A DNA stretch of 64,000 nucleotides, from positions 248,001-312,000 of the forward strand of contig NZ_QGGB01000009.1 in the NCBI RefSeq assembly GCF_003150675.1. Reading direction: 5' to 3'. This DNA comes from Rhodohalobacter mucosus (GTDB taxonomy: Bacteria; Bacteroidota; Rhodothermia; Balneolales; Balneolaceae). Below the pieces are notes generated by a model. It searched no databases. It saw only the letters and a list, made by a program, of their open reading frames with translations, and was not told the DNA's origin. Shown here piece after piece: positions 30,092-38,531 of this stretch (the stretch's first letter is position 1; each line of letters begins with the position of its first letter). The translations under genes were made by a program, and so were the position numbers.

Positions 30092-30112
30092 GTACTTTGT
30101 ATTTCAAAGTAC
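30092..30112. promoter_or_regulatory. Perfect 8+5+8 palindrome, operator of the CreD operon
   Basis: GTACTTTG (30092-30099), TATTT, then CAAAGTAC (30105-30112), perfectly symmetric. It begins 25 bp upstream of the first gene of the operon; an extra CAAA just before the left arm gives a second overlapping palindrome (30088-30099). Position and symmetry suit a dimeric winged-helix repressor, most simply the one encoded by the second gene. Confidence 0.65.
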
Positions 30113-30164
30113 ATCAAAATGCGGACATGCACAACAGGCGTGGTGAAAAGTGAGTCTTGAGTTA

Positions 30165-30715
30165 AGTGAAAAGGCAAGGGGCAAAAGGCAGAAGTCAGTC
30201 TTGAGTTATGCCCTTAAACTGCTAATAAGTTTGAAAATTAAATATATGATAAACAGGTTTTTGCAACCTTCAACATTCAACCCTCATCCTGCAGCTTCTG
30301 CCCTGTACCACTGATAACCAACCACTGACCACCAATCCAATTTTTTCCACATGATCATGTAGTGTCTGCAATCCAAACATCGCGTAGATTGATCACAGAA
30401 AGTTACACATAGATAGTGATTTACTTGTTTGACATAGAGAGAGCACATTAAACTGAGAGCGGCTGTTACCCCCAGCCAGACCTTACAAGATCATCAGAGA
30501 CGTTTTAGCCCGCAGGTGTGAAAGCCGGCGGGCTTTTTTATTTCACCGCAGAGGCGCGAAGAGCGGGAAAACGGAGGAACAAAGCAACAGAGCAACCGAT
30601 AAATGTTAAAGTGGAAAACATAACCTCGATTAATAGTTAGAAAACTATCCCACTTCTTCGGTTATTCTGTTCCTCGGTTCGTTTGTTCTTCTGTTTTATT
30701 TTTTTCTCAGCTTCG
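30165..30715. repeat. Long direct repeat, copy A
   Basis: About 550 bp shared with 32245-32812 in the same orientation, with small indels. It contains the word GTGAAAAGGCAAGGGG at the left end, CTGACCACC-type simple sequence, the 12-bp palindrome ACATGATCATGT (30349-30360), a very conserved ~165-bp core ending in a terminator, CACCGCAGAGGCGCG, and a T-rich right end. No transposase or coding frame is seen in it. It fills most of the 675-bp gap between the CreD operon and the propeller gene. Confidence 0.85.
30430..30540 (+). ncRNA. Candidate small RNA, copy A
   Basis: Within repeat copy A, a conserved stretch holds the hairpin GGCTG/CAGCC (30461-30477) and ends in a terminator AGCCCGCAGG/CCGGCGGGCT (one mismatch) plus T-run at 30507-30540. 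The upstream ~165 bp differ from copy B at only four sites, while the terminator arms differ but still pair. The 5' end is not known and no match to a named RNA family was recognised. Confidence 0.4.
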
Positions 30716-30742
30716 GTTTTCTCTGGATTAAGAGCAAATTCA

Positions 30743-31828
30743 TCAGGAAGTAACTTCCGCTTCGTCAAGGGTATAGATGTCGGATGTAAAGCGATTGATC
30801 AAAAAGAAGATGCCATCTGAATAAACCATCTGCTGAAAAATCATCTCAATACCCTCATGGTCGGTAAGAGTAATCGATTTTTCCAGCTCCTCTTTTTCGT
30901 GGTTAAAAACTACAAGCTGATTTTCAAGTATAAAAAAGGCTCTTGAGTCATTTACAAATAGGTCCATGGTAATAGAGCTCACAGAAATGCTCTCTTCTGC
31001 AGGTAACGGTGTGAGATCTACATTATAGTCACTAAGCTCTGTTTCAGGCCTGAAATCAAAAACTCGCTTGTTTTCACTGTCAAAACCCTCGATGAAAATT
31101 AATGGTAGCCCGTGGTAGGCATAAACGAGCTGATTGGAAACGGGTTCAATATCAAAGAAAACCCGGTTGTGTGTGTATGGCTGATATCCCAGCGGTACGA
31201 TGCGGTTTACGTAACCATCAATTAATTCGCCATTTTGATTAATAACTCCCAGAATTTGATTCTGTTGATCTGTAAGCGGAACGAGAAAAGCTTCGTTTTC
31301 GAGTGCAAGAATTTTGGTCCCGTAAAACTCTGTAAGGATCTCTTTGCTTTGGATTCTGTTCTGTTCACCTTCGTCAATAGAGAATTGAAGGATGCTTTTA
31401 AGTCCTGAATCCAGGATCCAGACACTATTGGATGTGTCCCGATTCTGACCGCTGTAATAGATGCTTGCAGGGTACTGCAGTTCATTGGGCCCACGTCCCC
31501 TTGAGGCAATTACTCTTGAGAAGACGCCATTCGCACTGAAAGCTGACACTTCTCCCTTTACAGGATCCGCAATCCAGATTTCATCCTTCACCTTCTCGAT
31601 CCAGAAGGGGGTACCGACAAAGTTCTCGGTGTCAGCACTTCCAGAAATCAACAGCGTAGGGGTAAGCGAAACTTTTTTTGAATCAAGTTCAGCCTGGCTA
31701 AACGCTAAATAGGTGAAGGATTCAATGTCAGGAATCTGGCTTATATAGCCCGGCCTATCTGCTGAATCGCAGGTTGTCAGCAAAAAGATGATGGTCAGGG
31801 CATATGCGTATTTTAAATGGTTCGTCAT
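30743..31828 (-). CDS. 6-bladed beta-propeller lipoprotein
   Basis: A 361-residue protein with a lipoprotein signal (LLTTC at residues 16-20). It resembles the 6-bladed propeller family common in Bacteroidota: an early GTPFWIEKVKDEIWIADP blade, then the conserved SRGRGPNELQYPASI stretch near residue 113, and repeated short blades to the end. Such proteins often accompany tiny secreted NVEALA-type peptides, and here a 76-residue secreted protein overlaps its start by four bases. Ligand and role are unknown. Confidence 0.8.
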   Translation of the reverse strand: MTNHLKYAYALTIIFLLTTCDSADRPGYISQIPDIESFTYLAFSQAELDSKKVSLTPTLLISGSADTENFVGTPFWIEKVKDEIWIADPVKGEVSAFSANGVFSRVIASRGRGPNELQYPASIYYSGQNRDTSNSVWILDSGLKSILQFSIDEGEQNRIQSKEILTEFYGTKILALENEAFLVPLTDQQNQILGVINQNGELIDGYVNRIVPLGYQPYTHNRVFFDIEPVSNQLVYAYHGLPLIFIEGFDSENKRVFDFRPETELSDYNVDLTPLPAEESISVSSITMDLFVNDSRAFFILENQLVVFNHEKEELEKSITLTDHEGIEMIFQQMVYSDGIFFLINRFTSDIYTLDEAEVTS

Positions 31829-32055
31829 ATTTCCATGGTCATCAGTTCGCAGTCGCCGTCGTAAATAGCTCCATTTGTACGCCCTCTATCTCTTGAGCGA
31901 TCAGAATAACATTCAATATACCAACTATAGCCCTCGTCGTCCTCGATCACAAACATGGCACAGTCGTCTGTTATCCTGCAAATATAGAAGTTGCCGAACA
32001 GGGGAGATACGTTGGTAAGCGAAAAGATGCATATAAATATGAATAATTTTTTCAT
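31825..32055 (-). CDS. Small secreted Cys-containing protein
   Basis: A 76-residue protein with a signal peptide (MKKLFIFICIFSLTNV then LFG). The mature part has four cysteines (YICRI, DDCAM, IECYS, GDCEL) and many acidic and aromatic residues. It overlaps the propeller lipoprotein by four bases. The arrangement matches NVEALA-type small secreted proteins, though the name-giving motif is not visible, so the assignment is by context. Confidence 0.6.
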   Translation of the reverse strand: MKKLFIFICIFSLTNVSPLFGNFYICRITDDCAMFVIEDDEGYSWYIECYSDRSRDRGRTNGAIYDGDCELMTMEI

Positions 32056-32244
32056 GGCTGATTGCCCTCCGATTATTTGTTGTGTTTATGCTCCGGTTTG
32101 CCCGGTTGCTTTTTTCTCTTGAGCTAATTGAAAGGGCATCCCGCAGTGCATGAATACATATTTCCTGCAAAATGTGTCCTCTCTTCTAAGTAAGATCCCT
32201 GAAACCGGATTTCCTTACACATTTTTTTAATGAGTTTTGGGTTT

Positions 32245-32812
32245 AGTGAAAAGGCAAGGGGGAAAAGGCAGAAGTGAGTCTTGAGTTATTCCCTTAAGCT
32301 GCCAATATACCTGAAACTTAAATATATGATAAACAGGTTTTTGCAGCCCTAAAACCTTCAACATTCAACCCTCATCCTGCAGCTTCTGCCCTGTACCACT
32401 GACAACCAACCACTGACCACCAGCCAAATTTTTTTCCACATGATCATGTAGTGTCTGCAATCCAAACATCGCGTAGATTGATCACAGAGAGTTACACATA
32501 GATAGTGATTTACTTTTTTGACATAGAGAGAGCACATTGAACTGAGAGCGGCTGTTACCCCCAGCCAGACCTTACAAGATCATCAGAGACGTTAGCCCGG
32601 GAGCGTGAAAACTCCCGGGCTTTTTTATTTCACCGCAGAGGCGCGGAGCGAACGAGGAAAACAGAGGAACAAAGCAACAGAGCAACAGAAAACCGATAAA
32701 TGTTAAAGTGGAAAACATAACCTCGATTAATAGTTAGAAAACTATCCCACTTCTTCGGTTTTTCTGTTCGTCGGTTCGTCTGTTCTTCTGTTTTATTTTT
32801 TTCTCAGCTTCG
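32245..32812. repeat. Long direct repeat, copy B
   Basis: Second copy of the 30165-30715 repeat, same orientation, with the same internal order including ACATGATCATGT at 32438-32449. Its right end runs into the last codons of the Y-family polymerase (stop 32804-32806). Copies A and B enclose the propeller lipoprotein and the small secreted protein as a ~1.5-kb cassette. The remaining part of the 748-bp gap (32056-32244) shows nothing else. Confidence 0.85.
32518..32627 (+). ncRNA. Candidate small RNA, copy B
   Basis: Counterpart of the candidate at 30430-30540. The hairpin GGCTG/CAGCC is at 32550-32566; the terminator is a perfect 10-bp stem AGCCCGGGAG/CTCCCGGGCT with an 8-base loop and T-run (32594-32627). 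Its stem sequence differs from copy A at matched positions. Confidence 0.4.
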
Positions 32813-34132
32813 ATTTACAAAGTGCGTCTTCCCTTTTACGCTTTCGTAAATGGCCGCTTTGGCCACGGTGTCTGGGCCGTAGCAGTTGTTGAGGCAGTCG
32901 GCCGCGCGGTAGAGGTGGCGCACCTCTTCATCCTCCCGGAAAAACAGCTCCATCTGTTCGGTCTGATGCATCTCAATGGTGTGGAGGCCAATCCCGCGGA
33001 TTTTAATTCCCTTTCGCAGCGCGCTTTGAACCACCCGCATGGCCGGGTGCAGACAGGCACGGAGGACGTAGTCGTCGAGGTTGGTGTAGCCCGGCGTGTT
33101 GAAGGTGAAGGAGAAACCCTCCCAGTGGGCTTCCTGGTAGCGTATATGACAGCCCCACTTGCGGGCCTTCCGCCGGTATCCCCGCAGCCTGTAGCACACT
33201 TTTCGAACGGCCTTCACAATCTCCCCTTTCACCTCCACGGGGTTTTCGGTCCAGTCTGAAAACGTGTGCATGTAGCTTACCTCATCCGGAATATGCACCT
33301 CGTTGGTGAGTACCCGGGCGCGGTCGCGTCCCGTTACCGTTTCCCAGAAAAGCTGCCCCTGCATCTCACCGAACAATTTCTGAAAGGGTACCTTACCCTG
33401 CCTAACCGCATCCGAAATGGTGTAAATACCGTATTTTTTCAGGTGCTCCGACCGTCGGCGCCCGATACCCCACACTTCATCCACCGGAAGCGGATAGATG
33501 TGCTGCGCAGCATCGTCGGGAGTGAGAATCAGTGTGAGTCCGGCAGGCTTTTTCAGATCGGATGCCAGCTTTGAGTAGGTTTTGCTGGTGGCAATACCCA
33601 CCGAGCACACCAGGCCCAGGCGGTCGTAGACCTCCTGTTTCATTTTTTGTGCGAACCGGCGGAGCTCATTGCGCGGTTTGTTCAGAAGAAAGGTGATGTC
33701 CATGAAATATTCGTCCATGGAGTATTTTTCCACGTCGGGGGAGTAGTTCTCCAGAATATCCTTAAGCTGACGGCTGATTCCCTTGTATTTGTCGTAGTCG
33801 ATCTGCAAAAACACCAGGTAGGGGCAGATCTGAGACGCTTCAAAGGCGCTCATGGCGGTTTTGATGCCCAGTGCGCGGGCCTCGTAGCTTGCCGTGGCCA
33901 CAATGCCGCGTGCGGTTCCATTGGGTTTTCTCCATCCGCCCATGGCAACCGGCAGGCCATATAGATTATACGCACGCTGTTCCACCTGCGCGTAAAAGCA
34001 GTTCATGTCGAGGTGAAGATAGAGGCGCTTCCTGCCCGACATATGCTGATGCTCCTTTGCCACCGTGCTGTAAAGCGTGATCCGGTGCACGTCCTGCTCA
34101 AGGTCATAATTGTTGTATTGCGAGGGATCCAT
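32804..34132 (-). CDS. dinB: Y-family DNA polymerase (DinB/Pol IV-like)
   Basis: A 442-residue translesion polymerase. HLDMNCFYAQVEQR near residue 40 gives the first catalytic Asp, and KYSMDEYFMDI near residue 138 the second acidic pair; this position is usually SIDE(A/C) in DinB. The palm/fingers, thumb (VWGIGRRRSEHLKKYGI) and little-finger regions are all present. The N-terminus has ~30 extra residues before MSGRKRLYLHLD; ATG at 34042 would give the usual start. No LexA-like box was seen upstream. Confidence 0.88.
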   Translation of the reverse strand: MDPSQYNNYDLEQDVHRITLYSTVAKEHQHMSGRKRLYLHLDMNCFYAQVEQRAYNLYGLPVAMGGWRKPNGTARGIVATASYEARALGIKTAMSAFEASQICPYLVFLQIDYDKYKGISRQLKDILENYSPDVEKYSMDEYFMDITFLLNKPRNELRRFAQKMKQEVYDRLGLVCSVGIATSKTYSKLASDLKKPAGLTLILTPDDAAQHIYPLPVDEVWGIGRRRSEHLKKYGIYTISDAVRQGKVPFQKLFGEMQGQLFWETVTGRDRARVLTNEVHIPDEVSYMHTFSDWTENPVEVKGEIVKAVRKVCYRLRGYRRKARKWGCHIRYQEAHWEGFSFTFNTPGYTNLDDYVLRACLHPAMRVVQSALRKGIKIRGIGLHTIEMHQTEQMELFFREDEEVRHLYRAADCLNNCYGPDTVAKAAIYESVKGKTHFVNRS

Positions 34133-34182
34133 AATTGCAGTGTAACGATATCAGAGTATATGTGCAATATATGTGTACTTGA

Positions 34183-34262
34183 GTTAGGAGTTAGGAGTAC
34201 TTGGAGTTGAGAGTTGAGAGTTGAGAGTTGGGAGTTGAGAGTTGGGAGACGTCAGACGTCAA
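34183..34262. repeat. GAGAGTTG-type simple repeats
   Basis: GAGTTAGGAGTTAGGAG followed by several GAGAGTTG/GGAGTTG copies and then ACGTCAGACGTCAAACG. Inverse-complement words (CTCCTAACTCCAAATACTCCC) occur at 55769-55800, and the ACGTCAGACGTC word recurs at 38573-38587. Non-coding. Confidence 0.7.
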
Positions 34263-34340
34263 ACGTGAGATGGGGTGGGATGATCTCTGATTGGAGATAT
34301 GCGATATGCAAACTTTGAAGTGTTTAAGATCCTGCCCTTA

Positions 34341-34382
34341 GTCGCCAGTCGCCAGTCGCCAGTCGCCAGTCGCCAGTCGCCT
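34341..34382. repeat. Six tandem copies of the heptamer GTCGCCA
   Basis: Exact head-to-tail copies at 34341, 34348, 34355, 34362, 34369 and 34376, the last with a final T. It lies between the DUF2490 gene and the Y-family polymerase. Too short-period for CRISPR and with no spacer. Confidence 0.9.
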
Positions 34383-34398
34383 GAACCCTAAATCTTGC

Positions 34399-35076
34399 CT
34401 ATCGATTGAAATAGAAAGAAGTGCCGGCCAGAAAGAGGTGGGTAATGCCGTTGCCGCTGAAGATATCCTGGGTACGGTATTGGGCATTGAGTTCAAACTT
34501 GTAACTCCTGTTGATGAACCATCCCAAACCAACCGAAACACGGTTTTCTGCATCTGCTTCGGCGGCGTTGAATGCCGTCATGATCTCATTTTTCAGAATA
34601 ATATAGCGCTCGCCCGGATCAAGCCGTTCACCCTGCAGCGGAAAATCGTAGCTTAGCCGGTAGCGGAGGCGGTTTTGGTAGGAGGAGGAGCGGATCCGCT
34701 GCTCAAGCCGAAGACGGTGGGCAAGCCGGCGGTCGCCGATATAGCTCACGTAGCCAACCTGCTGGAGAAGCCGGTGCTCATAGCGATAGCCGTCCCGCAG
34801 AGGTTCGCTCCACCTGTAATAGTATCCGCCGCCCAGTTTAAGACGGGTCGAGACGCTGTACGACATCACAAATTGCGGCTCCAGAAAGGAGAGCGCCGTG
34901 CGATTGCCGAGTTCTCCGAGATTATTGAACACCGACAGTTTTGTGTTGTAGGCAACACGATCGGAAGCTTTCCATGAGTAGGATACTTCAGGATTCCAGA
35001 TCCAATCGGTTTGAGATTGTGCGTAAACAAATAACGGAGCCGTGCTGAACAGTATCAGCAGAAAAAATTTTCTCAT
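34399..35076 (-). CDS. DUF2490 outer-membrane beta-barrel protein
   Basis: A 225-residue protein with a signal peptide (ends VYAQ) and alternating hydrophobic/polar strands, closing with the aromatic FYFNR. WIWNPEVSYSWK after the signal and YYYRWSEPLRDGYRYEHRLLQQ near residue 85 are typical of DUF2490, predicted outer-membrane barrels of Bacteroidota. Function unknown. It lies 14 bp after the PepSY-like gene and is probably co-transcribed with it. Confidence 0.82.
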   Translation of the reverse strand: MRKFFLLILFSTAPLFVYAQSQTDWIWNPEVSYSWKASDRVAYNTKLSVFNNLGELGNRTALSFLEPQFVMSYSVSTRLKLGGGYYYRWSEPLRDGYRYEHRLLQQVGYVSYIGDRRLAHRLRLEQRIRSSSYQNRLRYRLSYDFPLQGERLDPGERYIILKNEIMTAFNAAEADAENRVSVGLGWFINRSYKFELNAQYRTQDIFSGNGITHLFLAGTSFYFNR

Positions 35077-35090
35077 GGTTGATGAATCAA

Positions 35091-35696
35091 TTACCAGATA
35101 TTGTCGAGCGATCGTCTGACGATTCTTCTTCTTTCGATAAGGGACCCGGAGTCGCTGTAGAGCAGTTCAAAAGAACCCAGTTCCTGCCTGTTTTCACCGT
35201 CGAGCTCAATTTCATAGCGAATTTCGTAGTCTTCCGCGTCTTCCTCAAGAATGTCGTCGATAAAATCCTCATCGTCTTCGTCATCCTCATCCATTGCGAT
35301 GTACTGCCGCTGCAAACGGGTTATGCGGTATGAGCGGAAGCGGCTCTCCAGATCGCTGACAATGTTGTCTGCAGTCGATTCCGGGATCGCATCGAAAGTG
35401 ATGAGCTGTTCCACATCCAGTACATAGCCTCCCGTAGAGAATTCGATACTGTACTGGGATCCGCGCCAGTCCAGCTTCGCCTCATAGGTAGTGAGTGTGC
35501 CATCTGTTTCGAGAAAGTACTTAATGCCTTCAAGATCCGGCCAGAATTCATCAATCAGCTCCACCGCTTTTTCAGGCATTTCGGTTTTGCTGATTGATCG
35601 CTCCACTTCATCTTTTTCCGATTGAGCGTGAACCGATGAAATGAGGCCTGACGAGATAAAGACCGCCAGAATGATCAATAAGTTTAATGATTTCAT
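35091..35696 (-). CDS. Secreted PepSY-like protein
   Basis: A 201-residue exported protein (signal peptide ending SSVHAQ). The fragment ETDGTLTTYEAKLDWRGSQYSIEFSTGGYVLDVEQ resembles PepSY-like/beta-lactamase-inhibitor-like domains of Bacteroidota, and a second acidic domain (DEDDEDDEDFIDD) precedes a matching repeat. ATG 35696 places the signal peptide at the N-terminus; the frame is open upstream to 35732. Role unknown. Confidence 0.7.
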   Translation of the reverse strand: MKSLNLLIILAVFISSGLISSVHAQSEKDEVERSISKTEMPEKAVELIDEFWPDLEGIKYFLETDGTLTTYEAKLDWRGSQYSIEFSTGGYVLDVEQLITFDAIPESTADNIVSDLESRFRSYRITRLQRQYIAMDEDDEDDEDFIDDILEEDAEDYEIRYEIELDGENRQELGSFELLYSDSGSLIERRRIVRRSLDNIW

Positions 35697-35829
35697 GATG
35701 AAAGATGCATATTTGTTTTCAATGCAACACACACTATAAACGGCACCAATCGGTGTTTCGTTTATTTTTTTGAAGAAATTGAATCTGAATCTGCATGTAT
35801 GAAAAACCGCTGCATTGACCTGAAACGGG

Positions 35830-36747
35830 TTATTCGGATGGAAGCTGCCAGATATCTACCCGGTTCAGGGCGATGTAGGGTACAGCTACCCGATTTCGCT
35901 GGGTATCGAGTCCGATGTCGGCGGGCCTGCCGGGCATGGTGATGTAAACAAGATCCTGCCCGCCGGAAATTACATGCAGGCTGGAGTCGCGCTGACTGGC
36001 AGCCAAAAGCCTCTCTTCGTAGAACTCAATCCCGTCGATATTGCCTCCGTTTTGAGCTACGGCAAACTCCGAGAGGTTTTCCTCGTCCGGATCCCATGCA
36101 TGAAACGTAAGAGCTCCTCCCCAGGGTGCGAGGATCAGCAATCCCGTTGCTGGATCCCGTGTAATGCCGTTTGGCGGGTAGGGCAGTTCCCCGGTTACGA
36201 CCTCAGCCGTTCCGGCACTGATTCTGTAGAGGGTATTGGTTCCGGTGTCTGTAACGTAAAGGGTGCCATTTGCCGATGCGGCAATATCATTCAGAAAACC
36301 CGGATTGAGAGAGGTGAAATCGATGAATGCGGTCTGTTCGCCAGTAAGACGGTTAAACCCGTGAACGCCGTCCACATCAGCAGCCCAGAGCGTGTCGCCG
36401 GTGATATACATACCCCTTGGAGCGTGCAGCGGATGTTCGTCTGTTCCTGTGATGAACTGAAGCGCTTGAATGGATCCATCGGGAAGCAGTGTTGAAATAA
36501 ATCCGTTTGCATCCCGGTCGTTTCCGCCTCCCGTGAAGTTTGAAACGAAATAGAGATCACTGTCGGGATCGTAGCGAACGGCTTCAGGGCCGTCAAAGCC
36601 TGAAACAGCATGAACGCGCATGGTGGAATCCTGCTGCGATTCCCAGCTAAGGGCTGTCTCTGTATCGGTATTATCGGGTGCGCAGGCTGATAAAAGCAGG
36701 ACAGGCAGTGCTATAGTGAGCGAAAAAAGGAATGGGAGAGATTTCAT
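35830..36747 (-). CDS. SMP-30/NHL-type propeller lipoprotein
   Basis: A 305-residue protein with lipoprotein signal (LLLSAC near residue 21). It is a six-bladed-propeller of the SMP-30/gluconolactonase type: GPEAVRYDPDSDLYFVSNF, APRGMYITGDTLWAADVDGVHGF, LNDIAASANGTLYVTDTGTNTLYRI, PNGITRDPATGLLILAPWG and IDGIEFYEERLLAAS mark successive blades. Key metal residues of true lactonases are not clear, so it may only bind a ligand. Divergent from the AbgT transporter gene. Confidence 0.8.
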   Translation of the reverse strand: MKSLPFLFSLTIALPVLLLSACAPDNTDTETALSWESQQDSTMRVHAVSGFDGPEAVRYDPDSDLYFVSNFTGGGNDRDANGFISTLLPDGSIQALQFITGTDEHPLHAPRGMYITGDTLWAADVDGVHGFNRLTGEQTAFIDFTSLNPGFLNDIAASANGTLYVTDTGTNTLYRISAGTAEVVTGELPYPPNGITRDPATGLLILAPWGGALTFHAWDPDEENLSEFAVAQNGGNIDGIEFYEERLLAASQRDSSLHVISGGQDLVYITMPGRPADIGLDTQRNRVAVPYIALNRVDIWQLPSE

Positions 36748-36935
36748 GAAATATCGGATTTAATTTTCTGGACAAGGAGATGCTGCAGATGATAATGTAT
36801 CGTATTTAGCGCAACATATCGAACGCATAACACGCCGGGTGTTAAAGAATCAATCTCTTCCCTCTTGCATAGAGAAACAAATCTCTTATTTTCAGCCATT
36901 GGTTTCTTTTCCAACACTAATCTAACCCAATCGCT

Positions 36936-38531
36936 GTGTCTGAAGAAAATCAAAACCAACCCGCAAAAAAGCCTGAGGCTGAAGGACGCGGTACCCTATT
37001 CGACAAATTTTTGAACGGGATTGAATCGCTTGGAAACAAGCTGCCGGATCCCGCGATGCTCTTTTTTATTCTGATGGTAATAGTATGGGTCTTCTCCGCC
37101 ATACTTTCTCCGATCGATTTTGGAGAAGTACACCCGCGTACGGGCGAGGAGCTCTCCGTACAGAACATGCTTACGGGTGATAACCTTGCCGCATTTCTGG
37201 CCAATATGGTCCAGACGTTCGTTCTTTTTGCGCCGCTGGGCATTGTGCTGGTGGCGATGCTGGGGGTAGGGGTGGCCGAGCATTCCGGCTGGATCGATGC
37301 AGGACTAAAAAAACTGCTCAATTTCACGCCGGCCTCTTTTCTGACACCGATGCTGATCCTGATTGCAATCGTCAGCCATACGGCAGCGGATGCGGGTTAT
37401 GTGCTTGTGATACCGCTTGGAGGGGTGATCTTCTACGCAGCCGGGCGTCACCCGCTGGCGGGGATAGCCGCCGCATTTGCAGGAGTGAGCGGCGGTTTTT
37501 CGGCTAACTTTATTCCTTCCGCGATTGATCCTCTGATCATGAGCTTTACGCTTGAGGCGGCCAGGATACTGGATCCGGATATCATGCTCAATCCCATTAA
37601 CAACTGGTACTTCACCTCTGCCTCATCCATTTTGATTGTGACGGTTGGATGGTATATCACAGACAAGATTGTGGAGCCCAGGCTTTCGGGAATTGAAATT
37701 GATGGGGATGAAGATGAAATGCCCCAGATGGAAGATGTGACAGACAAGGAGAGCCGCGCGTTCTGGTACGGTTTTCTTGCGATGGTTCTGGGGATTGTAG
37801 GCCTCTTTGTTTGGGCATGGCCCGAGGGTTCCGCTCTCCGGGATCCCAACTGGGACAATCCCGATGTGAGTTCGCTGCTCTCTTTCAGTGCCCCGCTGAT
37901 GCAGTCGATCGTGCCCCTCATCTTTGTGCTTCTGCTGATTCCCGGTGTGGTGTACGGATACGCGTCAGGCAAATACAGCTCCTCCAAGGATATGATCAAT
38001 AACATGACCAAAGCGATGGAGAGCATGGGGTATTATATCGTTATGGCCTTTTTCTGCGCACTTTTTATTGATGCGTTCGGTAAATCGAACATCGGCCTGC
38101 TCATCGCCCTGAAAGGCGCGAACTTTCTGCAGGCGTTGGCGCTTCCGGGACAGGTTACCATTGTGGGGATTGTTATCCTGAGCGCATTTGTGAATCTTCT
38201 GGTGGGTTCTGCCTCGGCCAAGTGGGCGCTGATTGCTCCCATATTCGTGCCGATGCTCATGCAGCTTGGAATTTCACCCGACCTTACGCAGGCGGCCTAT
38301 CGCGTGGGCGATTCCGTGTCGAATATCATCACGCCGCTGCTGCCGTACTTCCCGTTGGTGGTGGTGTTTTGCCAGCGCTATGTGAAGAATACAGGTATCG
38401 GAACCCTGATCTCGATGATGCTGCCGTACTCCATCATCTTCCTGGTTACCTGGACAATCTTTCTGCTGGTTTACTGGGCGATCGGAATACCACTCAGCTT
38501 TGAAGCTCCCTATGTGTATCCGGCTCCTTGA
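36936..38531 (+). CDS. AbgT-family transporter
   Basis: A 531-residue inner-membrane protein with about 12 hydrophobic segments, of the AbgT (p-aminobenzoyl-glutamate) family. The opening FDKFLNGIESLGNKLPDPAMLFFILM and the two hairpin-like loops AFAGVSGGFSANFIPSAIDPL near residue 185 and NLLVGSASAKWALIAPIFVPML near residue 420 are characteristic. Members import p-aminobenzoyl-glutamate or export sulfonamides. The start is GTG 36936. The last part GTLISMMLPYSIIFLVTWTIFLLVYW is intact. Confidence 0.93.
   Translation: MSEENQNQPAKKPEAEGRGTLFDKFLNGIESLGNKLPDPAMLFFILMVIVWVFSAILSPIDFGEVHPRTGEELSVQNMLTGDNLAAFLANMVQTFVLFAPLGIVLVAMLGVGVAEHSGWIDAGLKKLLNFTPASFLTPMLILIAIVSHTAADAGYVLVIPLGGVIFYAAGRHPLAGIAAAFAGVSGGFSANFIPSAIDPLIMSFTLEAARILDPDIMLNPINNWYFTSASSILIVTVGWYITDKIVEPRLSGIEIDGDEDEMPQMEDVTDKESRAFWYGFLAMVLGIVGLFVWAWPEGSALRDPNWDNPDVSSLLSFSAPLMQSIVPLIFVLLLIPGVVYGYASGKYSSSKDMINNMTKAMESMGYYIVMAFFCALFIDAFGKSNIGLLIALKGANFLQALALPGQVTIVGIVILSAFVNLLVGSASAKWALIAPIFVPMLMQLGISPDLTQAAYRVGDSVSNIITPLLPYFPLVVVFCQRYVKNTGIGTLISMMLPYSIIFLVTWTIFLLVYWAIGIPLSFEAPYVYPAP

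Noticed and set aside
32822-33259. 145-codon plus-strand frame opposite the Y-family polymerase
   Set aside because: Antisense to a well-supported gene, Val/Gly-rich, without domain signs.
34341-34382. CRISPR-like direct repeats
   Set aside because: Seven-base tandem with no spacers.
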